Source: UBA5536 sp964592595 (GTDB taxonomy: Bacteria > Bacteroidota > Bacteroidia > Bacteroidales > F082). Taken from it: a stretch of DNA of 64,000 bases. A model generated the notes under the pieces. That model had not been told where the DNA came from. It did no database searches and saw only the letters and a list, made by a program, of their open reading frames with translations. The stretch is from assembly GCA_964592595.1 (NCBI GenBank), contig CAZQFH010000012.1:1-64000 (forward strand), in the 5' to 3' direction. This document shows, one piece after another, positions 34,930-43,039 of this stretch. How positions within the stretch are numbered: position 1 is the stretch's first letter; each line of letters starts with the position of its first letter. The position numbers were made by a program, and so were the translations under genes.

Positions 34930-35901
34930 ATGAAAAATTACAGCACTATACATCGTAACGTTTTAGCAGGATTTCTGCTTATGCTAAGCATCATGGCGTT
35001 CGGACAAATCAATCCCTATATGAAACTCCCGGAATACAATAATTTTGATGAAATTCCGTACCCTTTTGAAGTGCATAAGGTTAAGCTAAACAATGCTATC
35101 GAGCTGGCTTATGTTGATGAAGGAAAAGGTGATGAAACCATCATTTTTATCCACGGATTAGGCAGTTACCTGCCGGCCTGGAAGAAAAATATCGCTGAAC
35201 TGAGCAAAGATTACCGCTGCATCGCCATTGATTTACCTGGTTACGGAAAAAGTAGCAAACTTCCGCATAGTGGAAAAATGAGCTTTTATGCTGAGGTAGT
35301 TATGCAGTTTGCTGAGGCTTTGAAACTCGAAAAGATTTACATTGCAGGTCATAGTATGGGCGGACAAATAGCGCTGGTAACTGCCCTCGCCTACCCCGAT
35401 CTTTTGAAAGGCCTTATTCTGGCAGCACCTGCCGGATTTGAGTACTTTACGCCCGGACAAAAAGAATGGTTTAGAAATGTAATGACTGTAAACGGCGTGA
35501 AATTAACACCTGTCGAAGCCATTCAAACTAACCTGTATTATAACTTCTACAAAACCCCCGAAGATGCTGAATTTATGATCACCGACAGGATTGCCATGCG
35601 CACTGCAAGCGATTTTGAAGCCTATTGCTATGCTGTGGTGCAATCAGTAAATGGTATGGTGGACGAGCCTGTACTGGATCACCTGGGAAAAATTAAAACT
35701 CCAGTATTAATTGTCTTTGGCGAAAATGATAACCTGATACCAAATCGTTATCTAAATCCGGGTTTTACTAAAAAAATTGCTCAGACAGGTCATGCCAAAC
35801 TACCCAACAGCACACTGGTTATGCTCCCAAAAACCGGGCATTTTCTGCAATTTGAAAATCCTGATGGCTTCAATAAAGCAGTAAAAGAATTCATTAAATG
35901 A
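34930..35901 (+). CDS. Periplasmic alpha/beta-hydrolase
   Basis: A 323-residue secreted hydrolase. Translation from the ATG at 34930 gives a signal peptide that ends SIMAFGQ. The fold elements follow in order: FIHGLGSYLPAW (oxyanion loop), nucleophile Ser in AGHSMGGQIA, the acid residue in FGENDNLIP and His in PKTGHFLQFE. It should hydrolyse an ester or similar bond in the periplasm. Next to a barrel, a sodium symporter, an acyl-CoA synthetase and a thiolase, it could release the carboxylic acid that those proteins import and degrade. The exact substrate is unknown. Confidence 0.83.
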   Translation: MKNYSTIHRNVLAGFLLMLSIMAFGQINPYMKLPEYNNFDEIPYPFEVHKVKLNNAIELAYVDEGKGDETIIFIHGLGSYLPAWKKNIAELSKDYRCIAIDLPGYGKSSKLPHSGKMSFYAEVVMQFAEALKLEKIYIAGHSMGGQIALVTALAYPDLLKGLILAAPAGFEYFTPGQKEWFRNVMTVNGVKLTPVEAIQTNLYYNFYKTPEDAEFMITDRIAMRTASDFEAYCYAVVQSVNGMVDEPVLDHLGKIKTPVLIVFGENDNLIPNRYLNPGFTKKIAQTGHAKLPNSTLVMLPKTGHFLQFENPDGFNKAVKEFIK

Positions 35902-35928
35902 TACAATGGTGATTTTTTATTGGTGATG

Positions 35929-35958
35929 AAAAGGCAGTTGTTAAGGCTGCCTTTTTTT
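35929..35958 (+). terminator. Rho-independent terminator after the hydrolase gene
   Basis: AAGGCAG (35931-35937), a 9-base loop and CTGCCTT (35947-35953), flanked by A and T runs, form a classic terminator 28 bases after the hydrolase stop. It closes the plus-strand cluster that starts at 26347. Confidence 0.85.
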
Positions 35959-36027
35959 ATTGATACGTTTGTTCTTATTCTTCATAACTTTTCAAGCTTA
36001 TTCTAATAATCCTTTTCGCAAAAACCT

Positions 36028-36035
36028 TACTTTTG
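36028..36035 (+). promoter_or_regulatory. TAnnTTTG promoter element of lgt
   Basis: TACTTTTG matches the -7 consensus exactly, 20 bases before the ATG at 36056. No TTG was found at -33. It lies inside the longer possible frame from 35960, which supports 36056 as the true start. Confidence 0.5.
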
Positions 36036-36055
36036 AATCCTTATCAAACAACAGT

Positions 36056-37210
36056 ATGTATCCCAGAATAAGCGATTTTATCAATGATGTTTTTGGCACT
36101 CAATATGAATGGCCCATTATGAGTTATGGGTTTTTTCTTTCCCTGGCTTTTCTCCTGGCTGCTTTTGTGGTGCGTTCGGAGCTTAAACGAAAAGAGCGGC
36201 AAGGTTTAATTCATGCCAGAACGATTGAGTCAAAACCCGAAGAAACTAACTGGCTTGAGTTTTTTCTAAATCTCGCAATTGGATTTATCCTTGCTTACAA
36301 AATCATGTTTATTCTTTTTAATTATTCCCTGTTTCAGGAAGACCCGCAAGCGGTTTTACTTTCGTTAAAAGGATATTGGCTTGCCGGAATTATTGGCGCT
36401 GCAATCATGGGTTTTATGAACCTGAAACAACAGAAAAAACAAAATAGTAAGCATGAAATCAACGTAATACAACCCTATCAACAAACCGCAAGCCTGATAT
36501 TAATTGCAGCAGTAAGTGGTATCATTGGTGCCAAAATTTTTCACCAACTCGAGAATTGGGACACTTTTGTCAAAGATCCTGTTGCTGAACTCCTATCATT
36601 CGATGGGCTTACCTTTTATGGTGGTCTCATTACGGCTGCCTTTTTTGTGGCTTGGTTTGGTGAAAAACAAAAAATTAACTGGCGGCACATGGGCGATGTG
36701 GTAGCTCCGGCACTGATTTTGGCCTATGGTGTCGGTCGTATCGGATGTCAGGTAGCAGGCGACGGCGACTGGGGCATTGTCAATACTGCTCCCATGCCGG
36801 AATGGCTTTCTTTTCTCCCTCAATGGGTCTGGACTTACGACTATCCAAACAATGTTTTGGGGCAAGGCATTCCTATTCCGGGATGTGAAGGGCAATATTG
36901 TTTTCGGTTGGCCACAACTGTTTTCCCAACACCAATCTATGAAACGAGTATGAGTTTGATCATTTTTGCGGTTTTGTTGCTACTCAGAAAAATTGTCCGC
37001 ATTCCGGGGCAACTTTTTGCTATTTATCTTGTGTTCAATGGTATTGAACGAGGCCTTATTGAACAAATCAGGGTGAATAATCTGATGCATTTTCTTGGTA
37101 TGGAAATCACTCAGGCACAGCTAATTTCAACAATTCTTATTGGATTGGGTCTCGTACTGTTTTGCTACTTTCAATTTTTCTCACCCCAAATAAAACGAAC
37201 TTATGCCTGA
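36056..37210 (+). CDS. lgt: Prolipoprotein diacylglyceryl transferase
   Basis: A 384-residue inner-membrane enzyme that moves a diacylglyceryl group onto the lipobox Cys of prolipoproteins, the first step of lipoprotein maturation. The start at 36056 gives the usual N-terminus YPRISDFINDVFG followed by PIMSYGFFLSLAFLLA. The signature region is present as GLTFYGGLITAAFF and GVGRIGCQVAGDGDWG, with the conserved Arg of the catalytic site in GRIG. The C-terminal NGIERGLIEQIRVN also matches. The frame opens earlier at a TTG (35960), within the terminator of the preceding gene, which makes that start unlikely. Confidence 0.9.
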   Translation: MYPRISDFINDVFGTQYEWPIMSYGFFLSLAFLLAAFVVRSELKRKERQGLIHARTIESKPEETNWLEFFLNLAIGFILAYKIMFILFNYSLFQEDPQAVLLSLKGYWLAGIIGAAIMGFMNLKQQKKQNSKHEINVIQPYQQTASLILIAAVSGIIGAKIFHQLENWDTFVKDPVAELLSFDGLTFYGGLITAAFFVAWFGEKQKINWRHMGDVVAPALILAYGVGRIGCQVAGDGDWGIVNTAPMPEWLSFLPQWVWTYDYPNNVLGQGIPIPGCEGQYCFRLATTVFPTPIYETSMSLIIFAVLLLLRKIVRIPGQLFAIYLVFNGIERGLIEQIRVNNLMHFLGMEITQAQLISTILIGLGLVLFCYFQFFSPQIKRTYA

Positions 37211-37991
37211 ATATAAACAGCTCACAGAAAAGGTTACAGAGATAGCAAAAATTGCCGGAACCTTCATCAATGAGCAATCTCAGCATTTTTCCGCTGAAAT
37301 GACTGAGCAAAAAGGGCTGCACGATTTGGTTTCCTATGTTGATCGCACAGCCGAAGAAATGATTTTGAATGCTTTGACCCACTTGCTCCCCGAAGCTGGT
37401 TTTATAGCAGAGGAAAGCGGAACAAAAAAAGCTGCTGAATTTAACTGGATTGTTGATCCGCTGGATGGCACCACAAACTTTGTACATGGCGTACCGATTT
37501 ATTCGGTTAGCATTGCTTTGATGCAAAACGAACAAATTGTGCTGGGTGTAGTTTATGAAATCAGTCGCGACGAATGCTTTTATGCCTGGAAGGATAGCCC
37601 AGCCTGGCTGAATGGTGAAAACATCAGAGTGAGCAGCACGCAAAACCTTACCGATAGCCTGATTGCCACCGGATTTCCTTACAACGATTTTTCGCGCATG
37701 ACAGGCTATCTTCAACTATTTGACGATTTGATGCGCAACAGCAGGGGATTGAGACGGCTTGGATCTGCAGCTGTTGATTTGGCCTATGTGGCTTGCGGCC
37801 GATTTGAGGCTTTTTATGAATACGGATTAAACCCCTGGGATGTGGCTGCCGGTTCATTTATCGTGGAACAAGCAGGTGGTGAGGTCGCTGATTTTTTACA
37901 TGATAAAAATTGGCTTTTTGGAGGGGAAATATGCGCAAGCAACAAGCATACGCACAATGAATTGATGGATAAAATAAAGCAGTATTTATAG
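37203..37991 (+). CDS. suhB: Inositol monophosphatase family protein
   Basis: A 262-residue metal-dependent phosphatase. It shows the Li-sensitive phosphatase signatures: the first metal-ligand Glu in AEESGTKK (residues 69-76), DPLDGTTNFVHG (85-96) and the C-terminal NPWDVAAGSFIVEQAGGEV. Substrates in the family include inositol monophosphate and related sugar phosphates; SuhB also has roles in RNA metabolism in some bacteria. The gene overlaps lgt by 8 bases and is probably cotranscribed with it. The name suhB rests on family resemblance only. Confidence 0.88.
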   Translation: MPEYKQLTEKVTEIAKIAGTFINEQSQHFSAEMTEQKGLHDLVSYVDRTAEEMILNALTHLLPEAGFIAEESGTKKAAEFNWIVDPLDGTTNFVHGVPIYSVSIALMQNEQIVLGVVYEISRDECFYAWKDSPAWLNGENIRVSSTQNLTDSLIATGFPYNDFSRMTGYLQLFDDLMRNSRGLRRLGSAAVDLAYVACGRFEAFYEYGLNPWDVAAGSFIVEQAGGEVADFLHDKNWLFGGEICASNKHTHNELMDKIKQYL

Positions 37992-38045
37992 CAAATTCTG
38001 GTTGCTTTGCCTCATCAAAAAACATGTCCAAAATAGTATTGAACA

Positions 38046-39665
38046 CTAAATCGGTGGAAGGCCTAATTCTGCCAAATATTGATTATGCTTTTCAGTATTA
38101 GTGGCTATTTTTTCATTTATTGCTGATAGTTTTTTATTTACCTCAAACAAATCAACTTTTACTTCCTCAACAGATGTACTGACATACCTCGAGATATTTA
38201 AATTATATCCATTTTTTTCAATCTCTTCCATAGAGACTTTACGAGAGTAGCGTTCGATCTCCTGGCGGTACTTATAGGTTTCTACAATGCTTTTGATGTT
38301 GTCTTCATTCAAAGAGTTTTGTCGTTTTCCTTTCACGAAATGCTTACTGGCATTGATAAACATGACATCATCTTCTTTCTTGCATTTTTTTAAAACCAAA
38401 ATACAAACCGGAATACCTGTGGAATAAAATAAGTTTGAAGGCAAGCCAATCACTGTATCAATATGGTTGTCTTTGAGTAGTTTGGTTCTGATGCGTTCTT
38501 CTGCTCCACCACGGAATAAAACGCCATGAGGTAGAATAATGGCCATTGTTCCTTCTTTGGCCAGGAAATGGAAGCCATGCAATAAAAAAGCAAAATCCGC
38601 TGCTGATTTTGGAGCTAAGCCATAACTTTTGAAGCGAAAATCTTCTCCCATAGCTTCATTAGGTTCCCAACGCAAGCTAAAAGGCGGATTGGCTACAATG
38701 GCATCAAATTCTGTTTTCTTGGATGGGTTCATCTCATTTAAGATGTCCCAGTGATTTTTTAAGGTGTCTCCGTGATAAATTTCAAACTCGGTGTCTTTCA
38801 TACCATGCAAAAGCATGTTCATACGTGCCAGGTTGTAGGTTGTGATGTTGTTTTCCTGACCATAGATTTTACCTATCGTTCCTTTGTTGTCGGTTTGCTC
38901 TTTTAATTGCGTTCTAACATTCAAGAGCAATGAACCCGAACCACAGGCAAAATCCAATACTTTGTCCAGTTTTTGTTTTGGACCCGTTGATGGGTCTTGG
39001 CTATCGAGCGTTACGATCTTGGAAAGAATGGTTGAAATTTCTTGAGGTGTATAAAACTCACCTGCTTTTTTGCCTGAACCTGCTGCAAACTGACCAATCA
39101 AATATTCATAAGCATCACCAAGCGTATCGGTATCGGTAGAGAACTCTGCTATACCTTCCGAAATCTTTTGCATGATGGTGCAGAGCTTTTTATTTCGGTC
39201 GGCTGGTGTTCTCCCTAACTTTTCTGAATTCAGGTTAATCTCGGAAAACAAGCCTTGAAACGAATGGTCAAAAGATTCGTTTTCAATGTAGCGAAAACCT
39301 TCTTCTAAAGTGATGAGCAAATCAGGGCTTTGCGTTCTTGCCAGTTCGGTGATGTTGCTCCACAAATGTTCAGGCTTGATAATATAATGCACCTTTCTAC
39401 GCATCTGGGCTTCGTAAGCTGGGACATCCGGTTCATTTACTTCGTACCAATTAGCTAGCGGCGCAATATATGTGTCCCCTTCCTGAACTGGATAATCACG
39501 ACCCAATTCTTTTTTTGCAGCTTCTTCGTAATTTGCTGATAGATAGCGCAAAAACAAAAACGAGAGCATATAATCACGGAACGAATCCGCATTCATGGCA
39601 CCGCGCAGGTTGTCGGCTATGGCCCAAAGGGTTTTTCCGAGTTGTTGTTGGTCTTTTTGGGTCAT
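38046..39665 (-). CDS. hsdM: Type I restriction-modification methyltransferase subunit HsdM
   Basis: A 539-residue N6-adenine methyltransferase subunit. Residues 1-170 form the N-terminal helical HsdM domain (LWAIADNLRGAMNADSFRDYMLSFLFLRYLS). The SAM-binding motif I is DFACGSGSLL (238-247) and the catalytic motif IV is NPPF (326-329). It partners with HsdS to methylate the recognition site and, with HsdR, to restrict foreign DNA. Unusually it is the last gene of the operon, and its ATG overlaps the stop of a RAYT transposase gene by 4 bases. The C-terminus (LAELGLPPI) is intact. It converges with suhB. Confidence 0.95.
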   Translation of the reverse strand: MTQKDQQQLGKTLWAIADNLRGAMNADSFRDYMLSFLFLRYLSANYEEAAKKELGRDYPVQEGDTYIAPLANWYEVNEPDVPAYEAQMRRKVHYIIKPEHLWSNITELARTQSPDLLITLEEGFRYIENESFDHSFQGLFSEINLNSEKLGRTPADRNKKLCTIMQKISEGIAEFSTDTDTLGDAYEYLIGQFAAGSGKKAGEFYTPQEISTILSKIVTLDSQDPSTGPKQKLDKVLDFACGSGSLLLNVRTQLKEQTDNKGTIGKIYGQENNITTYNLARMNMLLHGMKDTEFEIYHGDTLKNHWDILNEMNPSKKTEFDAIVANPPFSLRWEPNEAMGEDFRFKSYGLAPKSAADFAFLLHGFHFLAKEGTMAIILPHGVLFRGGAEERIRTKLLKDNHIDTVIGLPSNLFYSTGIPVCILVLKKCKKEDDVMFINASKHFVKGKRQNSLNEDNIKSIVETYKYRQEIERYSRKVSMEEIEKNGYNLNISRYVSTSVEEVKVDLFEVNKKLSAINEKIATNTEKHNQYLAELGLPPI

Positions 39666-40318
39666 TGTGCTGAATTGTAAAATTTATCATCTCGCCAGTT
39701 GGCAGGATTGTTTATAATGTATTTTGATATTTTTTGATAGGATTGGTCATCACGAATAATGTGGTCGTGAAATCGTGTTTGCCATTGAAATTCTAAACCT
39801 AACCGGTTGGCATCTTTGGTAACGGCAGATTTATAGGAACCCAGAATCGACGAAATGGAATTTTTGCCAATATTCTGAAACCGTTGTTGGCCAATGGTTT
39901 TGGGCGATGGGGGCGTTTGGTCGGGCGATGGGGGCGTTTGTAGAGACAGGGCATGCCCTGTCTCTACGTCACCCACGTCACCCACGTCACCCACGTCACC
40001 CACGTTATCCACGTCACCCACGTTTTCCGCGTTATCGGCATCTCCATTATCGTTGATTATGATAATTCCATGAATATGGTTTGGCATGACCACAAACGCC
40101 CCCAATTCTACGTTTTGGGCATGATGGGGTATTTGATGCCATAAAATATCGGCAATGATTCCCACCTGCGACAATTGCATTTTCCTATTTACAATTTCGC
40201 CAAAATAATGTTTCCGGTTTTGGGTGCAGATGGTAACGAAATACGCCCCCGCCCATCGGTAATCCCAATTTTGCAAACGGGTGGAGGCAATGCGGTATTT
40301 GTTTTTGTATTTGTCCAT
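39662..40318 (-). CDS. REP-associated tyrosine transposase (RAYT, Y1_Tnp family)
   Basis: A 218-residue HUH-type nuclease. The metal-binding HIH motif is at 81-83 in VMPNHIHGI and the catalytic Tyr162 lies in SYKSAV. The ending (RFHDHIIRDD, then IINNPANWRDDKFY) is typical of RAYTs, which act on short palindromic REP sequences rather than move themselves freely. Residues 91-141 are a low-complexity insert made by tandem DNA repeats and one REP palindrome. The frame opens at 40366, but those first 16 codons are REP sequence, so I chose the ATG at 40318. It sits between hsdS and hsdM and its stop overlaps the hsdM start (ATGA). Confidence 0.9.
   Translation of the reverse strand: MDKYKNKYRIASTRLQNWDYRWAGAYFVTICTQNRKHYFGEIVNRKMQLSQVGIIADILWHQIPHHAQNVELGAFVVMPNHIHGIIIINDNGDADNAENVGDVDNVGDVGDVGDVGDVETGHALSLQTPPSPDQTPPSPKTIGQQRFQNIGKNSISSILGSYKSAVTKDANRLGLEFQWQTRFHDHIIRDDQSYQKISKYIINNPANWRDDKFYNSAQ
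39902..39943. repeat. 21-base tandem duplication inside RAYT
   Basis: Two adjacent copies of a 21-base unit (GGGCGATGGGGGCGTTTGG plus two bases) differ only in the last bases. They keep the frame and encode two copies of QTPPSP in the transposase. Confidence 0.8.
39940..39967. repeat. 28-base perfect REP-like palindrome inside RAYT
   Basis: GTAGAGACAGGGCA is followed directly by its exact reverse complement, giving a perfect 28-base palindrome. In the transposase frame it encodes GHALSL. The same core, CAGGGCATGCCCTG, occurs at 40359-40372 at the hsdS end. Such palindromes are the expected targets of RAYT enzymes. Confidence 0.88.
39966..40037. repeat. 9-base tandem repeat (ACGTCACCC) inside RAYT
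   Basis: Eight consecutive 9-base units: four exact ACGTCACCC, then ACGTTATCC, ACGTCACCC, ACGTTTTCC and GCGTTATCG. They encode Gly-Asp/Asn/Glu-Val repeats on the minus strand. Because units are multiples of three, copy-number change would not break the frame. Confidence 0.85.
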
Positions 40319-40330
40319 GTTTTGAATATT

Positions 40331-40379
40331 GAGACAAGGCATGCCATTATTATTGAGACAGGGCATGCCCTGTATGTAC
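40331..40379. repeat. REP-like palindromes at the hsdS/RAYT junction
   Basis: Two copies of the same element stand side by side. GAGACAAGGCATGCC (40331-40345) is a partial copy with GGCATGCC as palindromic core. The second copy (40355-40379) contains the perfect 14-base core CAGGGCATGCCCTG. They cover the last codons of hsdS and the region before the RAYT start. Confidence 0.82.
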
Positions 40380-41684
40380 AGCAGGAAAAAGCCCCTGCAT
40401 CAATCCCTTTTTATGCTGCTGCAATGCTTCTATTTTCTCCTGCTGGGCAGTGATGAGTTCGTCCACGGCAGAGAGGCAAGAAGCGATTTTTTGCTGTTCT
40501 ATTTCAGAAGGTAAACTAATAGTAGTATCTCGTATAGTTCTGAGAGATAGATTCTTAATTGTAGAACCTGTTAACTCTGAAAAAAAGTAGTTGGTAATTT
40601 TAGGGCACTGCAATGAGTAATAAAGAAATACAGAATTCAATTCATGATTCGTAGTAATGTAGCAGACACTTTTCCCCAATACGACCCTTTCATTATTATA
40701 GAATGCAACATTTCCAATCGTACCATTGATTGAAAGCAAGATTGTATTCTTTGTTAATTCTTTTTTATGTTTCTCATATTCTTGAATCGAAACGCTCTTT
40801 GTTTTTTCATCAATACTGATTTCTCCTTCAATCAAGTTGTTTCCATTGATAAAAAAATAATCGCCAGAAGAGTCATATTTTGGTGTGGCGTGAATTCCAT
40901 CACCAATTTTCTCAGTCAAACTATCTAACTTCTTCTCCACCCACTCCCCATTGTCTGAACCTTGATTTTTTTGATTTTCCTGATTTCCTGATTTTTTTAT
41001 GAATTCGGGGAATCGGAGTCTTGGTACTTTAGAAAAATCAGGGTCATCATTAAATCCTTTTAAATGACGGTTCAGACTATTTGGAAACAAATTTTGCAGC
41101 AAGCCTTTTTTGTGGTCTTTTAGGGCGTCCAGCTTGTCGTTGTGGGCGGCAATCAACTCATCTAAGGAGGAGAGGCAGGCGGCGATTTTTTGTTGTTCAG
41201 GTATTGATGGAACAGGAATTTGAATTTTACTCATAACTCCATTCATCAACTTAGGATTACCTACATAATAAACATGCTTTTTTGAAACCGAATTAATCAA
41301 TTCAGCAATACATGGATTAGCAAAGCCTTCTTCATTCAATAAAACACCGCAAACATTGGTACAATAGAATTTACCATCACGAAAATTTACGTCACCTGCG
41401 TTCGCACCATCAGTTGTCCAAGTAATTGCATCTTCGTACAAATACTCATTGTAGTAACCTGCCAGTCCGTTATTCTTTGTCTGAGAAGAAAAAACTGGAT
41501 ATGGATATTCTTCAGTGGGTAGTTCCTTAACTAAGGTCATAGAAAGCACGTAACCCCTTGTCACCTGAAATATTTCTCCAACTTCTCTTACTTCCCATCC
41601 TTCTTTCTCAAGAAATTCAGGAAAACGTAATTGCGGAATCAACCCTTCGGCTGGGCTCAGGGCATGTTTTTTTTCTTTACTCAT
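40350..41684 (-). CDS. hsdS: Type I restriction-modification specificity subunit HsdS
   Basis: A 444-residue DNA-recognition subunit with two target-recognition domains (about residues 15-165 and 225-395). Each is followed by the conserved helical repeat: IPEQQKIAACLSSLDELI near 165-185 and EIEQQKIASCLSAVDELI near 390-410, both ending HKKGL and LFP. The last nine residues (VHTGHALSQ) are encoded by a REP-like palindrome rather than by typical hsdS sequence, so the original end was probably replaced when the RAYT block arrived. The start overlaps the stop of the RhuM-PLD gene by 4 bases. Specificity cannot be predicted by eye. Confidence 0.93.
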   Translation of the reverse strand: MSKEKKHALSPAEGLIPQLRFPEFLEKEGWEVREVGEIFQVTRGYVLSMTLVKELPTEEYPYPVFSSQTKNNGLAGYYNEYLYEDAITWTTDGANAGDVNFRDGKFYCTNVCGVLLNEEGFANPCIAELINSVSKKHVYYVGNPKLMNGVMSKIQIPVPSIPEQQKIAACLSSLDELIAAHNDKLDALKDHKKGLLQNLFPNSLNRHLKGFNDDPDFSKVPRLRFPEFIKKSGNQENQKNQGSDNGEWVEKKLDSLTEKIGDGIHATPKYDSSGDYFFINGNNLIEGEISIDEKTKSVSIQEYEKHKKELTKNTILLSINGTIGNVAFYNNERVVLGKSVCYITTNHELNSVFLYYSLQCPKITNYFFSELTGSTIKNLSLRTIRDTTISLPSEIEQQKIASCLSAVDELITAQQEKIEALQQHKKGLMQGLFPAVHTGHALSQ

Positions 41685-42535
41685 AGTCCAATCTCATTTA
41701 AGATGCTTGCTACCGAGCTTTTATCCATTTTGGAAAAAGCAAACCATTTTTTACCTAAATCTTTTAATGAAGCCCCAAGGTGATAGACTTCTGTTTGGTC
41801 AATAATCAAAAAGCGGTCGTGGCTTTTGGTAAAGGTTTTGATTTCAAAGTTACCGTATTGTGCATTGGCTTTTTTTAGGTCTAAGGTCAATTGTTTGGTA
41901 ATGGTTTTGGTCAGTAAAAGCACCTTTACCCCTTTAGTTTTCTTGGATAGCTGCGTTAGGGTGTTTTCATTGATGTAGTTGTCAATCAATACCATATTTT
42001 TCTTGGCAGAGCGGATAATTTTGGAAGCCAGTTCGTAGGCATCAAATACCTGACCGTCAAAGAATACGCCTTGATTGGGTATTTCAGCAGATTGGATTTG
42101 CAAACTAATAGCATCCACTTTTTTTGCAAGAAATTCAACATTATTTTCAATACGGTTCATGCGTTGGTTAAGCACATAACCCTTTAGCAGATAATCTCTT
42201 AACACCTGGGTTGCCCATATTCTGAATTGCGTTCCTTGTTTTGATTTTACCCGATAGCCCACCGAAATAATGACATCCAGGTTGTAATATTCAATCTGGC
42301 GCTCAATTTTCCTCTCGCCTTCCATTTGAACTGTCGCAAAATTTGCGACAGTTGATTCTTTCACAAGCTCTCCTTCAGTAAACACATTATTGATGTGCTT
42401 TCCTATGGTTTTAACGTCCCTGCCAAAGAGGGTAGCCATTTGCTGACGATTGAGCCATACGGTTTCATTCAAGAGGCGTACTTCAATACGCTCGCTTAGT
42501 TCGCCTGTTTGATATAGTATAATTTCGTTAAGCAT
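41681..42535 (-). CDS. RhuM-type protein fused to a phospholipase D-like domain
   Basis: A 284-residue protein. Residues 1-125 match the RhuM/Fic-associated family found in R-M loci and pathogenicity islands (ETVWLNRQQMATLFGRD, then VISVGYRVKSKQGTQFRIWATQVL). After a helical linker, residues 165-275 look like a single phospholipase D-type domain: MVLIDNYINENTLTQLS, then SHDRFLIIDQTEVYHLGASLKDLGKK, where His239 and Asp246 replace the standard HxKxxxxD spacing with a variant. PLD-like domains in defence loci can be nucleases. It lies within the hsd operon, between the GxxExxY gene and hsdS. The role is unknown. Confidence 0.78.
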   Translation of the reverse strand: MLNEIILYQTGELSERIEVRLLNETVWLNRQQMATLFGRDVKTIGKHINNVFTEGELVKESTVANFATVQMEGERKIERQIEYYNLDVIISVGYRVKSKQGTQFRIWATQVLRDYLLKGYVLNQRMNRIENNVEFLAKKVDAISLQIQSAEIPNQGVFFDGQVFDAYELASKIIRSAKKNMVLIDNYINENTLTQLSKKTKGVKVLLLTKTITKQLTLDLKKANAQYGNFEIKTFTKSHDRFLIIDQTEVYHLGASLKDLGKKWFAFSKMDKSSVASILNEIGL

Positions 42536-42541
42536 AAGCGG

Positions 42542-43012
42542 CTAATTGTCTGAACTGTGATTTTTTTTATTTCTGTGATGGATGTGATTTGGTTTAATGT
42601 TTGGGTTACCCTGATTTTTCTGCTTGAATGATTTATTGGTCAATCGATTGAACTGCAATGATTTTGCTCCAAAATTGATGAGTAGCCCGATTTCCAAATC
42701 GTATGCTTCAAGATAGTTGATAGCTTGTGCTAGGTGTACATCTTCTAGTTGAATGATGGCTTTTAGCTCAACAGATACAATGCCTTCCACTAAAAAATCT
42801 ACTCTTCTCGTCCCAATTTGCTGATTTTTGTAATACACAGGCATTTCATATTCTCTGCTAAAATCTATGCCTTGATCTGCCATTTCAATTTCCAACGCAC
42901 GTTGGTAAATAACTTCCTGAAACCCATTGCCCAATTCGGAGTGAACAGTCATAGCACAGCCGATTATCTTGGAAGTCAATTCAGAATATTTATACTCGTC
43001 TTTAATCATCAT
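42542..43012 (-). CDS. GxxExxY family protein (predicted nuclease-like)
   Basis: A 156-residue protein with the motif that names the family, Gly30-Phe-Gln-Glu33-Val-Ile-Tyr36, and the downstream RRVDFLVEG and VSVELKAI segments. The acidic residues plus Lys resemble the PD-(D/E)xK nuclease core. The family is widespread near mobile and defence genes, without a proven function. The C-terminus is Asn/His/Lys-rich and low in complexity. It lies 27 bases after hsdR and 6 before the RhuM-PLD gene, so it is part of the hsd transcription unit. Confidence 0.83.
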   Translation of the reverse strand: MMIKDEYKYSELTSKIIGCAMTVHSELGNGFQEVIYQRALEIEMADQGIDFSREYEMPVYYKNQQIGTRRVDFLVEGIVSVELKAIIQLEDVHLAQAINYLEAYDLEIGLLINFGAKSLQFNRLTNKSFKQKNQGNPNIKPNHIHHRNKKNHSSDN

Positions 43013-43039
43013 TAATCATTTAATCAAGCAAATCACAGT

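Noticed and set aside
37137..37715. A 192-codon minus-strand frame across the lgt/suhB junction
   Set aside because: It is antisense to two clear genes whose motifs are intact; its own sequence shows no family.
39966..40037. CRISPR array
   Set aside because: The repeats are 9 bases long and contiguous, without spacers, and are translated as part of the transposase.
40319..40366. Earlier RAYT start at the ATG at 40366
   Set aside because: The added residues (with two MPCLN-like copies) come from the REP palindromes and overlap hsdS; the ATG at 40318 gives the normal family start.
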